From positions 168,960-232,959 of the forward strand of contig CAZTNA010000004.1 in the NCBI GenBank assembly GCA_964615305.1: a DNA stretch of 64,000 nt, written 5' to 3'. How positions within the stretch are numbered: position 1 is the stretch's first letter; the number at the start of each line of letters is the position of its first letter. Made by a program: the position numbers and the translations under genes. This DNA comes from Bog-950 sp964615305. Lineage in GTDB: Bacteria > Bacteroidota > Bacteroidia > Chitinophagales > LD1. Positions 43,127 to 52,363 of the stretch are shown here, in pieces. The notes under the pieces were generated by a model, which saw nothing but the letters and a program-made list of their open reading frames with translations, had not been told where the DNA came from and searched no databases.

Positions 43127-43741
43127 TCAAACTTTTTCAGATACACTGTTCTGGATTTCTACTTGCTTGTTTTCTTTAAAAAACACTCCTTGAAAAATAA
43201 GGATTATGAAAACCCCAACGGTTATTGCTGAATCGGCAATGTTGAATATAAACGGGAAAAACTCGTAGGTGGCTCCGCCCAAGGTAAATTCGAACAAACG
43301 CACGTGAACCATATCTACAACAAGCCCCTGTAAAAATCCGGCATATCCTTGCTCAGGAAGAAAAACAGCAGCACCGTGGTAACTGTCAGAGAAAAGTACT
43401 CCATAAAAAGTGCCGTCAATCATATTACCGATAGCACCTGCCAGTATCATACTCGAAGTAGTAATAAAACCCCAATGGGCATTTTGTTTTATCAACCGAA
43501 GAATAAACCAAACCCCGCCCACTACTGCCACCAAACGAAACGCGCTTAAAAACAATTTGCCCCAAACACCGGGCAACACCATGCCAAATGCCATGCCCGG
43601 ATTTTCGGTAAAGTGTAAACTGAGCCATGATGTGAGAGAAATTTCTTGCCCTAAATACATGTTTGTTTTTACCCAAAACTTGGTGATTTGGTCAATAATT
43701 AAGATTACAAGAACAAGAAGGAATGGTTTGTATGCTTTCAT
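43127..43741 (-). CDS. lspA: Lipoprotein signal peptidase (signal peptidase II)
   Basis: LspA cleaves the signal peptide of diacylated prolipoproteins at the inner membrane. The 204-aa protein has four membrane segments and the family landmarks: start LLVLVILIIDQITKFWVK, HFTENPGMAFGM, ILAGAIGNMIDGTFYGVLF (first catalytic Asp region) and PFIFNIADSAITVGVFIIL (second Asp, FNxADxxI). It lies one base after ileS, the same gene order as in many bacteria, so both are co-transcribed. The many lipoproteins of this window depend on it. Confidence 0.96.
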   Translation of the reverse strand: MKAYKPFLLVLVILIIDQITKFWVKTNMYLGQEISLTSWLSLHFTENPGMAFGMVLPGVWGKLFLSAFRLVAVVGGVWFILRLIKQNAHWGFITTSSMILAGAIGNMIDGTFYGVLFSDSYHGAAVFLPEQGYAGFLQGLVVDMVHVRLFEFTLGGATYEFFPFIFNIADSAITVGVFIILIFQGVFFKENKQVEIQNSVSEKV

Positions 43742-43742
43742 G

Positions 43743-46700
43743 TTAGTTAAATACCGTTACGTGTACTTTTAAAATTTCATCGTTAAATTCTATTTCATCA
43801 AATTCACTCAGCATATCCACCACTAAAATCTCTTTAGCAAGAATTTCGCTGCTGATATAATCTTTGAAAGTAGTGAGCGTAGATTCCAGAGTTTGGTTTT
43901 TTACTACCGCAACCTTAATTCTATCCAGCACCTGAAAATCTTTGTCCTTGCGTAGGTTCTGTACTTTATTTACAAACTCGCGCGCATTGCCTTCGTTGCG
44001 CAAATCTTCAGTGATGGTAACATCTAATGCCACTGTCAAACCACTTTCACTCGCCACCAGCCAACCCGGAATATCTTCTGTTTGAATTTCTACATCAGTA
44101 AGTAATAACTCAAACACTTCACCATCAAATTGCAATGTGTATTTCTGCTCGCGTTCAATTTTTGAAATGTCGTCAGATGTAAATGCAGTTACTGCATTTT
44201 GTATGGCCTTGATTTTTTGCCCTGCTCGCTTGCCTAACTCCTTAAAGTTTGGTTTGATTTTTTTCTTCACAATACCCGAAGCATCATCTACATATTCAAT
44301 TGCTTTTACGTTCACCTCGTTCAATATGTAAGTTTCTACTTTCTGTAATTGTGTTTTCATTTTTTCATTGAAAACAGGAATCAACACCTTAGAAAGCGGC
44401 TGCCGAACTTTAATTTTCTCTTTCTTGCGTAGTGATAAAATAAGTGAGCAAGTACGTTGCGCTAACTCCATTCTTTCCTCTAAATCTTTATCAATCAGAT
44501 TTTCAGCAACTTTCACCAAATACGAAGTATGCACCGAAGAGTTATTGCATTTCAAATTCTTGTGAAGCCAATCACTAAAGAATGGAGCAATAGGGCTCAT
44601 TAGCTGTGCAACAACACTCAGGCACTCAAACAAAGTTTCGTAAGCGGCTTTTTTGTCTCCGCTCATTTCGCCTTTCCAAAAACGTCTTCTGTTAAGGCGC
44701 ACATACCAGTTGCTCAAATCTTCATCCACAAATTTTTCGATAGCGCGTGCCGCTTTTGTTGGCTCGTAAACTTCATAACAAGCCGTTACTTCTTTTATCA
44801 GCGACTGCAGTTTTGAAATTATCCAACGATCAAGCTCCGGACGTTTCGCAACCGGAACAATATTCTGTTCGTCAATTTTCCAATCGTCAATATTGGCGTA
44901 AAGTGCAAAGAACCCGTAGGTGTTATACAATGTTCCAAAATGTGAACGGATAACATCCTGCAAGCCGTTCATGTCAAATTTCATGTTCTCCCATGGATCA
45001 CTGTTGCGCATCATATACCAGCGGGTAGCATCGGCTGAATATTTTTCTATGGTATCGAACGGATCAATCACATTGCCCAATCGCTTGCTCATTTTGTTGC
45101 CGTTCTTATCAAGCAGCAAACCGTTGCTTACTACATTCTTGTAAGCCACAGAATCGAAAAGTGCAACGGCTAACACGTGCAGCGTAAAAAACCATCCACG
45201 TGTTTGGTCAACACCCTCCGCTATAAAATCAGCCGGAAAATTCCTTTTGAAAGTAGCCTCGTTCTCCAACGGGTAATGCCATTGTGCGTAAGGCATAGCG
45301 CCAGAATCAAACCAAACATCAATCAAATCAGGAACGCGTGTCATCGGCTTGCCTGAATCGGACACAAGAACTATGTTATCAACGTAGGGTTTATGAAGTT
45401 CAATTTCGGATTTCGGATTTCGGATTTCGGATTTTGAATACAATACTCCGGCAGCAATTGCTTTTGCAACCTCGGTTTCCAAGTCTTGAATTGAACCAAT
45501 GCACTTCGTTTCACTACCATCTTCCGTTGTCCAGATTGGAAGTGGAGTTCCCCAATAACGCGAGCGGGATAAGTTCCAGTCCACTAAGTTTTCTAACCAT
45601 TGACCAAAGCGACCTTCGCCTGTATGTGCAGGTTTCCAGTTGATGGTTTTGTTCAGTTCAATCAACTTATCTTTTACAGCCGTGGTGCGAATGAACCAGC
45701 TATCGAGCGGATAATAAATTACCGGTTTATCGGTGCGCCAGCAATGGGGGTAGTTGTGTTCGTATTTCTCGGTTTTAAAAAGTTTGTTTTCCAATTTCAG
45801 CTTTAGCACAATCAAGTCATCTACACTCATGTAGCTTTTTAAATCAGCTATGATGTTGTTTACGCGCATAATTTCATGCTGCAACTTGAATTCCTGTTCT
45901 TTTTCTGCTTCGGTGAGGTAAGCTTCTTTTACAAAACGGCCGGCCAACGGAAAAACTGAGTCATTTACATCTCCCGTAAACTTTCCGCTTCTATCCACCA
46001 ATGTAAGCGAGCCAATGCCGTTTTGCTTCGCCACTTTAAAGTCATCGCTACCAAACGAAGGGGCAATGTGAACAATACCGGTTCCATCGGTAGTAGTTAC
46101 AAAATCTCCAAGCACTACACGGAAAGCATCTCCATCGGTTGGTTGAGTGTAAGGAAGAAGTTGCTCGTAGCGGATGTCTTCGAGTTCAGAACCTTTGAAA
46201 TTTTGTAGAACAACAAACGGAATCTTCTTGTCGCCCTTTTTGTATTCATTAAAACTCAGTTCAGCATTTTCGGTAGCGAAGTATTTACCGAGCAAATCTT
46301 TTGCGAGAATTACATGCGCCAATTGGTGGGTAAATGCGTTGTAGGTTTTCACTAATACATACTCAATTTCTTTTCCTACTGCTAACGCAGTATTTGAAGG
46401 AAGTGTCCACGGAGTTGTCGTCCAAGCCAAAAAGAAAACATCACCATCAGCTTTGAACTTAGATACATCTTTGATTTTAAACTGCGCTATTGCACTTACA
46501 TCCTTCACATTTCTATAGCAACCGGGCTGGTTCAACTCGTGAGAACTTAAACCTGTTCCCGCAGCTGGCGAATACGGTTGAATGGTATAACCTTCATACA
46601 ACAAGTTTTTGTCGTATAGTTTTTTCAGCAGAGCCCACAAACTTTCAATGTAGTTGTTTTCATAGGTAATGTATGGGTTGTCCATATCTACCCAGTAACC

Positions 46701-47141
46701 CATTTTGCGCGTAAGGTCGTTCCAGATATCGGTGAACTTCATCACATCTTCTCGGCACAGTTTGTTGTATTCAGCCACTGTGATTTTTGTTCCTATATCT
46801 GCTTTCGTAATTCCTATTTGCTTCTCTACTCCAAGTTCAACCGGTAGGCCGTGAGTATCCCAGCCCGCTTTTCTTTCAACGCGATAACCTTGTAAAGTTT
46901 TAAAGCGACAGAACAAATCTTTAATGGTGCGGCTCATTACGTGGTGTATGCCGGGCTTTCCGTTTGCGCTTGGCGGTCCTTCGTAAAACACAAAGCGTTT
47001 GTCATCTGGGCGGCTCTCTACACTCTTTTCAAAAACTTTATTCTCCTCCCACCATTTCAAAATTTCTTTTTCAATAGTAGGTAGATGCAGTTGGTCGTAT
47101 TCGGGATATTGATTCGGCTTGTCGCTATTCTTACGGTTCAT
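43743..47141 (-). CDS. ileS: Isoleucyl-tRNA synthetase
   Basis: Attaches isoleucine to tRNA-Ile. The 1132-aa class I synthetase has the HIGH-type motif in PSANGKPGIHHVMSRT, the editing domain (PAAGTGLSSHELNQPG, FVTTTDGTGIVHIAPSFGSDD), the KMSKS-type motif GNKMSKRLGN, WYVRLNRRRFWKG in the anticodon-binding domain, and the long C-terminal domain typical of the eukaryote-like IleRS2 type. An odd 10-residue block SEIRNPKSEI, made by a 7-bp tandem DNA repeat, sits in the middle of the catalytic domain. It is in-frame and does not break the protein. ATG at 47141 starts MNRKNSDKPNQYPEY. Confidence 0.97.
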   Translation of the reverse strand: MNRKNSDKPNQYPEYDQLHLPTIEKEILKWWEENKVFEKSVESRPDDKRFVFYEGPPSANGKPGIHHVMSRTIKDLFCRFKTLQGYRVERKAGWDTHGLPVELGVEKQIGITKADIGTKITVAEYNKLCREDVMKFTDIWNDLTRKMGYWVDMDNPYITYENNYIESLWALLKKLYDKNLLYEGYTIQPYSPAAGTGLSSHELNQPGCYRNVKDVSAIAQFKIKDVSKFKADGDVFFLAWTTTPWTLPSNTALAVGKEIEYVLVKTYNAFTHQLAHVILAKDLLGKYFATENAELSFNEYKKGDKKIPFVVLQNFKGSELEDIRYEQLLPYTQPTDGDAFRVVLGDFVTTTDGTGIVHIAPSFGSDDFKVAKQNGIGSLTLVDRSGKFTGDVNDSVFPLAGRFVKEAYLTEAEKEQEFKLQHEIMRVNNIIADLKSYMSVDDLIVLKLKLENKLFKTEKYEHNYPHCWRTDKPVIYYPLDSWFIRTTAVKDKLIELNKTINWKPAHTGEGRFGQWLENLVDWNLSRSRYWGTPLPIWTTEDGSETKCIGSIQDLETEVAKAIAAGVLYSKSEIRNPKSEIELHKPYVDNIVLVSDSGKPMTRVPDLIDVWFDSGAMPYAQWHYPLENEATFKRNFPADFIAEGVDQTRGWFFTLHVLAVALFDSVAYKNVVSNGLLLDKNGNKMSKRLGNVIDPFDTIEKYSADATRWYMMRNSDPWENMKFDMNGLQDVIRSHFGTLYNTYGFFALYANIDDWKIDEQNIVPVAKRPELDRWIISKLQSLIKEVTACYEVYEPTKAARAIEKFVDEDLSNWYVRLNRRRFWKGEMSGDKKAAYETLFECLSVVAQLMSPIAPFFSDWLHKNLKCNNSSVHTSYLVKVAENLIDKDLEERMELAQRTCSLILSLRKKEKIKVRQPLSKVLIPVFNEKMKTQLQKVETYILNEVNVKAIEYVDDASGIVKKKIKPNFKELGKRAGQKIKAIQNAVTAFTSDDISKIEREQKYTLQFDGEVFELLLTDVEIQTEDIPGWLVASESGLTVALDVTITEDLRNEGNAREFVNKVQNLRKDKDFQVLDRIKVAVVKNQTLESTLTTFKDYISSEILAKEILVVDMLSEFDEIEFNDEILKVHVTVFN
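45403..45430. repeat. Four tandem copies of a 7-bp repeat inside ileS
   Basis: Four exact copies of ATTTCGG (CCGAAAT on the coding strand), followed by a degenerate ATTTTG. Three units make 21 bp, so the repeat reads through as SEIRNPK without shifting the frame. It lies between the conserved segments VAKAIAAGVL and ELHKPYVDNIV of the enzyme, in a surface loop by position. Confidence 0.9.
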
Positions 47142-47270
47142 TGTTCTGTAAAATGAGGGGCGAATATAATTGTAAAGACCAATTAGGCACCTTTGCGTAA
47201 AAAGACATTTTTCCTCTCACAATATACTTCATGTTTTAGCGTTTATGGTGGCATTTAATACATTAGCCAC

Positions 47271-49577
47271 ATGAGTTTTTTGAAGAAGTTTTTAGTAGTT
47301 GTTGTTTGTGTTTTTGAGTTGACTACTGTTAACTCACAGGGGCGAACGCTAGGCACATGGAAAAGTTTTACCCCTTATGGATCTGCCACTGTGGTTTGTA
47401 ACGCTGGCGATTTTATCTACTGCGCCTGTACAAACTCTGTTTTTAGTTACGAAAAAAGCTCGGGAGTTATTCAAACCTATGATAAAGCTACAGGGCTAAG
47501 CGATGTTGGCATCCGAACTATAGCTTATAGTATAGAATCTAACGTTTTAGTTATTGCTTATATTAATAGCAACATTGATTTGATTTTTAACGGAACCGAT
47601 GTGTATAATATTCCGGATATAAAAAACGAGTCAACATCCGGAGCAATTGCAGTAAATAGTGTATCGTTTTTTAATGGCAAAGCATACATCTCTACTGATA
47701 TGGGAGTTTCTGTAATTAATCTGGCCATGAAAGAGATAAGCGCAACATACGTAATAGGCTCAACAGGCGGGCAGGTAAAAACTTACGCTACTTATATAAA
47801 TAACGATACAATTTATGCAGCTACTGAAGAAGGCTTAAAACGTGCCGCTTACAACTCAACCAACCTGCAAAATTTTAATAGTTGGAAGTTGTATGGCAAT
47901 GCTGACAGTTTACCACAAAAAAAAGTGAGTTATGTTCAATTAAATGGAAGCAAGGCTTATGCTGTTATTAGTGATTCTCTTTTTGAGCAGCAGAACGGGG
48001 TTTGGCGAAAAATATACTTTGAACCTGGTTTTCAGATTACAAGTTTAAGCAAGGTTAATGGTCAAATTTATTTTACCAGCCACGAAATTTCAGGTTATGG
48101 CACCCGGCTAGGCAAAGTGGATAGCAACTATACTCTTTCGGTGAATGCCTCACCGTTTGGCGCTCGGTCTCAAAGCTGGTTCGAGAGCAATGGTTTTTCT
48201 TGGGTAGCAGATTTGTGGAATGGGTTAGCCAGATTTTCAGGAAGTGATGTTGAGCGAATTGTTCCTGACGGCCCCGGTTCCGCTAAAGTTTTTGGTATGG
48301 AAGCTACAGATAATGTTTTACGTGTAGCTTCGGGTGGAGTAGATGACTCTTGGGGCTATACCAATAATTTTGACGGATTCTTTACATTCTCTGATGGGAA
48401 ATGGAAAATTTATAACGGATCAACCTTTCCAAGTATTTCTGACTATGGCGATGTGCTTTCGGTTGCTACAATTTCGGCCACAGGCAAAACCTATGTGGGT
48501 TCGTATCGGTCAGGGCTAATAGAGTTGAACAACACCAATGGAAACTTACAGACATACGATAAGAACAACAGCATTTTAGAAGGTGCAACAGGCGATGCAC
48601 AACGTACCAAAATAAGCGCGTTGGCTAAAGATAGCTACGGAAACCTGTGGATGGGAAATGCTGGCGCCACCAAACAACTGAAGATGCTTACTGTTACAGG
48701 CGAATGGAAACAATTTTCGTTTCCATATGGTTTCGACCAAATAAAAAGAATTATGGTTGACCAAAATGATCAGCTATGGATGCCTATCCGAAGAGGTGGT
48801 GATGGAATTTTGGTTTGGAGCCACAACAACACCTTTGACGATGCTTCAGATGATCGCATGCGACAGTTAAAGGTGGGTGACGGGCAAGGAGCATTGCCCA
48901 GTGAGTTAGTACATTGTATTGCTGAAGACAAAGAGGGCAATATTTGGGCAGGAACAAACCAAGGGATTGGTATATTTTATTGCGCTGGCAGTGTACTTAC
49001 TTCAAATGGATGCGATGCCGATCAAATTAAAGTTGAAAGAGATGGATATATTGGGTACTTGTTTGGCACAGAAAGCGTACGTGCCATTGCAGTAGATGCG
49101 GCTAACCGCAAATGGATTGGAACCACCAACGGGCTTTGGTTGATTAGCGCTGATGGGAAAAACGAATTACTAAAGTTTACGAAAGACAATAGCCCATTAC
49201 CCGATAACCAAATTACAGACATAGCCATAGAAGAAACTACCGGTGAAGTATTCATTGGCACTCTAGGTGGTTTAGTTTCGTACCAGGGCGATGCAGTTGG
49301 TTTCAGCGGTGAAGAAAAAGCAATGGTTTACCCCAACCCGGTTAAGCATGAGTACGATGGGCCAATTGCTATTAAAGGGCTTACGCAAAATGCATACGTT
49401 AAAATTACAGACGTAAGCGGCACTCTGGTTTACCAGGGCAAAGCAAATGGCACACAAATGATCTGGAATGGCAGAGGCTACAAAGGCGACCGGGCAAAAA
49501 GCGGTGTATATCTTGTGTTTAGTTCTACTGATTTAGGTAAAGAAAAACAAGTAGCAAAAATTCTTTTGCTCAATTAG
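47271..49577 (+). CDS. porZ: PorZ-like type IX secretion system protein
   Basis: A 768-aa protein with a signal peptide (FLVVVVCVFELTTVNSQ) and two seven-bladed-type beta-propellers built from two-component-regulator-like repeats: LGTWKSFTPYGSATVVCNAG, FYEKSSGVIQTYDKATGLSDVG-like units, IDLIFNGTDVYNIPDI, VSFFNGKAYISTDMGVSVINL. The C-terminal part has KEGNIWAGTNQGIGIF and PNPVKHEY, ending in a sorting-domain-like KSGVYLVFSS, all fitting PorZ, the surface component of the T9SS attachment complex that delivers A-LPS to cargo. Its presence agrees with the T9SS cargo in this window. It converges on the YfhO-like gene and the two stops overlap. Confidence 0.85.
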   Translation: MSFLKKFLVVVVCVFELTTVNSQGRTLGTWKSFTPYGSATVVCNAGDFIYCACTNSVFSYEKSSGVIQTYDKATGLSDVGIRTIAYSIESNVLVIAYINSNIDLIFNGTDVYNIPDIKNESTSGAIAVNSVSFFNGKAYISTDMGVSVINLAMKEISATYVIGSTGGQVKTYATYINNDTIYAATEEGLKRAAYNSTNLQNFNSWKLYGNADSLPQKKVSYVQLNGSKAYAVISDSLFEQQNGVWRKIYFEPGFQITSLSKVNGQIYFTSHEISGYGTRLGKVDSNYTLSVNASPFGARSQSWFESNGFSWVADLWNGLARFSGSDVERIVPDGPGSAKVFGMEATDNVLRVASGGVDDSWGYTNNFDGFFTFSDGKWKIYNGSTFPSISDYGDVLSVATISATGKTYVGSYRSGLIELNNTNGNLQTYDKNNSILEGATGDAQRTKISALAKDSYGNLWMGNAGATKQLKMLTVTGEWKQFSFPYGFDQIKRIMVDQNDQLWMPIRRGGDGILVWSHNNTFDDASDDRMRQLKVGDGQGALPSELVHCIAEDKEGNIWAGTNQGIGIFYCAGSVLTSNGCDADQIKVERDGYIGYLFGTESVRAIAVDAANRKWIGTTNGLWLISADGKNELLKFTKDNSPLPDNQITDIAIEETTGEVFIGTLGGLVSYQGDAVGFSGEEKAMVYPNPVKHEYDGPIAIKGLTQNAYVKITDVSGTLVYQGKANGTQMIWNGRGYKGDRAKSGVYLVFSSTDLGKEKQVAKILLLN

Positions 49578-51628
49578 CTGCGGTTACTTTTTACCAAAAG
49601 AAATATTACTGCCAGCATAAACGATGCAACTGTAAGCCAAAATAAAAATTTGATTTCAGGCCGATTATAGGTGAATGTTACAGTGTGGTCACCTTCCGGC
49701 ACTTGGCAACTCAATAAGTTTCCATAAGCCATTAACAGCAAAGATGGGCTGTTGTCGGTCTCTACTTTCCAACCTTCATAAAAGTTTTGTTGCAAAATTA
49801 TATCGGAACTTCTACTACTTGAGTAATGAACTTTAATCTCGGACGGGGAAAATTTCCGGACTTCTAAATTTACATTTCCGTCTCTGGAAAAAATATATGG
49901 ATTAGCCATTACATCTACAGCTTCCGCAGACGTTTTGAAGTCATCTGCGCCTTGCAGATAAAAACTGTTGAAGCCGTCATGTGATGGGGTTTTTCTATAA
50001 AAACTCATGTTATACCAAATGGGTAAAGTGGTGCCGTTACTTATATGCGAAATGCTCGCCATGGGTTGCAGAGGTGGTACTGGAAACCCTTTTGGATACT
50101 CATTTAACTTCGATTGCAGTTCGCTAGGTTTAGTTTCACTGATTACAGTTGCCGGCAGATTTAACTGTGCAGCAATAACCATATCAATAACCACTATAAC
50201 GCAACAACAAATTGATTTTGCAGCTGGGGTAATGTTTCGGTAAAGCAAAACAACGAGAACAAGTAGAGATAAGACAAGTTGGATTGTGCTTTGCAGCAAC
50301 AAATGAGTATATACAGATTCTGTTTGATTAAACAAAAAAATGTCAGTTGAATTATAAGGCGCTACCATGTTATTGACATGCCCCGTGCTTATAAAGAAAA
50401 ACACAACAGCTAACAGCAGTAGTATAGAGTAAGTAATCAATAGTCTTTTTGCCAAAGTCAGGTTAGAACCTCGAATGCTGTCAATAAACCATTGAAAACC
50501 GTTTGCGCCCACCACCATAAATCCCAAAAGTGCAAACACTCTGAATATAGCCGCGTGGCGAATCATATTCATGCCTGGCAAATAGTGGTATAGTAACGTG
50601 CGAACAAAACAGTATTTGCCCAATGACGCTAATAAGCAGATACAGGCAAATGCCAAAAGCCATTTTTGAAAAGGCTTTAAACGTGTTTTAAAAACTCCTA
50701 ACAGCAAAAATGGAAAGAACATAAATCCCATATACCCATTTGCCATAGAAATATCGGTACCCAAAGAGTATAGTTTGCTTGCAGTAGCAAATGGAAACAG
50801 TAACGAAATCATTGCCGATGGAGTAAATGCTACGCTGTTAGCTTCAGCAAGAGTAACCGGTTTACCACGTGCTATATGCGGCATTGCTTCAATAAACGAA
50901 TACAGATAACCACAACTGAAAACAACAAACAAAACCACAGCTACTATAAAATACTTAGAAACATCTTTAAGTGTATCGGTTCGTTTTTGAAATAAGAGAG
51001 AAGCAAATCTACCAGCTACACAAACTCCGAAAAAGTAAATGAGTATGACGTAAAACCCCGGATAACCTCCGGTTAGCCCTAAGTATAAGAACAGCGCAAA
51101 TTTCAATGCATTCGAAAAATTGGGCTGATACAACATTCTGTTGAATTGGAGTAGAATAAATGGTATCCAGGCCATGGCAGTTATCCATGATAAATGTTGA
51201 GCATTGCCTATAAACAAGCCTGACAAACTGTAAGTTAGCCCCCAAGCTACTGAAGTGGTTTTTCCCATCTCAAAGTTTCTAAGCAGTAAATAGAAACCGG
51301 CTGCGGCTATTACTACATGAAATACATATTCCAATGCAATGCTATAAACCGTGTAGCCCCCGAGTACAGATAGTAGCCAGGTTACGGGGTAAAAGAAACC
51401 ACTCTGAGGGTCTCCGGTAAACGGATACCCCAAGTTGATGTAAGGACACCACAAAGGGAAAACTTGTTGCTTCCAGCATTCGCTGATAAAATATCGGCAA
51501 GGGAGAAACTGATCCAGAATATCCCATTTCATAGTGTTAGAAAAAAAACTGACCTGCCACAAAGCCAAAACCGGAACAGCCGAAATAATTACTATTGAAA
51601 CTAAATTGGATTTAAATTTCTCGGTCAT
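49574..51628 (-). CDS. YfhO-like multi-spanning membrane protein
   Basis: A 684-aa protein with about 12 membrane helices in the first 480 residues and a beta-rich soluble region at the C-terminus before a last helix (FLFWLTVASFMLAVIFLLVK). The phrases DILDQFLPCRYFISECW, VFPLWCPYINLGYPFTGDPQSGFFYP and GLTYSLSGLFIGNAQHLSWI, with the ILQQNFYEGWKVETDNSPS stretch in the soluble part, match the YfhO family (GT-C-like), which is associated with glycosylation of lipoteichoic acids in Gram-positives. In Bacteroidota these are uncharacterised and likely glycosyltransferases of the envelope. Overlaps porZ stop-to-stop. Confidence 0.88.
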   Translation of the reverse strand: MTEKFKSNLVSIVIISAVPVLALWQVSFFSNTMKWDILDQFLPCRYFISECWKQQVFPLWCPYINLGYPFTGDPQSGFFYPVTWLLSVLGGYTVYSIALEYVFHVVIAAAGFYLLLRNFEMGKTTSVAWGLTYSLSGLFIGNAQHLSWITAMAWIPFILLQFNRMLYQPNFSNALKFALFLYLGLTGGYPGFYVILIYFFGVCVAGRFASLLFQKRTDTLKDVSKYFIVAVVLFVVFSCGYLYSFIEAMPHIARGKPVTLAEANSVAFTPSAMISLLFPFATASKLYSLGTDISMANGYMGFMFFPFLLLGVFKTRLKPFQKWLLAFACICLLASLGKYCFVRTLLYHYLPGMNMIRHAAIFRVFALLGFMVVGANGFQWFIDSIRGSNLTLAKRLLITYSILLLLAVVFFFISTGHVNNMVAPYNSTDIFLFNQTESVYTHLLLQSTIQLVLSLLVLVVLLYRNITPAAKSICCCVIVVIDMVIAAQLNLPATVISETKPSELQSKLNEYPKGFPVPPLQPMASISHISNGTTLPIWYNMSFYRKTPSHDGFNSFYLQGADDFKTSAEAVDVMANPYIFSRDGNVNLEVRKFSPSEIKVHYSSSRSSDIILQQNFYEGWKVETDNSPSLLLMAYGNLLSCQVPEGDHTVTFTYNRPEIKFLFWLTVASFMLAVIFLLVKSNRS

Positions 51629-51642
51629 TCAGCGGCTAATAT

Positions 51643-52362
51643 ATGTTTCATAAAACGCGCGGCATAGTATTGCACTGTATAAAGTATTCTGAAACGAGTG
51701 TAATTGCAAAAATTTATACCGAGAAACTTGGATTACAGTCGTATATGGTAAAGGGTGTTAGAACTGCAAAGTCAAAATCAAAAGCCGCTATGTTGCAGCC
51801 GCTAACATTACTCAACATGCAGGTATCGCACCGCGAAAACAAAGGGTTGCAGTATATTAAGGAGTATCAGCGCGCTTTCGTTTATCACTCATTGCCATTT
51901 AATACAATCAAGTCCACAATTTCAGTTTTTCTTCTCGAAGTAATTTCAAAGTGTATCCGAGAACATGAACCTAATGAAGAGTTGTTTGAATTTGTTTTTG
52001 AATCGTTGTGTGTGTTAGATAGCAGCGAGAAGCTAAACCCGGCATTTCATTTGTTATTTCTAATTCAGTTTGCGCGCTATTTAGGTTTTGCTCCTCACCA
52101 AAATTACTCGGAACAGAGTTGTTTTTTTGAAATGAGCGAAGGTGTTTTTGTAAAGGAACAAACAGGTTTGTATGTGTTGCCTAAAGCCGAAAGTAAATTG
52201 CTTCACCATTTGCTTCAGTTAAATATTTTTGATGGCAAGGAAACAAAGATGAGTAGGACTGAAAGAAAACAGTTGCTCAAAAGTTTTTTGAAATACTATC
52301 AGTTGCACATCGAGCATTTTAACTTACGCAGCCCCGAAATTCTGGAACAACTACTCGATTAA
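51643..52362 (+). CDS. recO: DNA repair protein RecO
   Basis: RecO works with RecR to load RecA on SSB-coated gaps. The 239-aa protein opens with the OB-fold (KTRGIVLHCIKYSETSVIAKIYTEKLGLQSYMVKGV, abbreviated), typical of RecO, followed by TAKSKSKAAMLQPLTLLNM and the helical C-terminal domain with LRYLGFAPHQN-type segment (RYLGFAPHQNY). The zinc Cys cluster of some RecO proteins is not evident, as is common in Bacteroidota. It diverges from the YfhO-like gene by 14 bp and converges on rlmD, with one base between the stops. Confidence 0.93.
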   Translation: MFHKTRGIVLHCIKYSETSVIAKIYTEKLGLQSYMVKGVRTAKSKSKAAMLQPLTLLNMQVSHRENKGLQYIKEYQRAFVYHSLPFNTIKSTISVFLLEVISKCIREHEPNEELFEFVFESLCVLDSSEKLNPAFHLLFLIQFARYLGFAPHQNYSEQSCFFEMSEGVFVKEQTGLYVLPKAESKLLHHLLQLNIFDGKETKMSRTERKQLLKSFLKYYQLHIEHFNLRSPEILEQLLD

Positions 52363-52363
52363 G

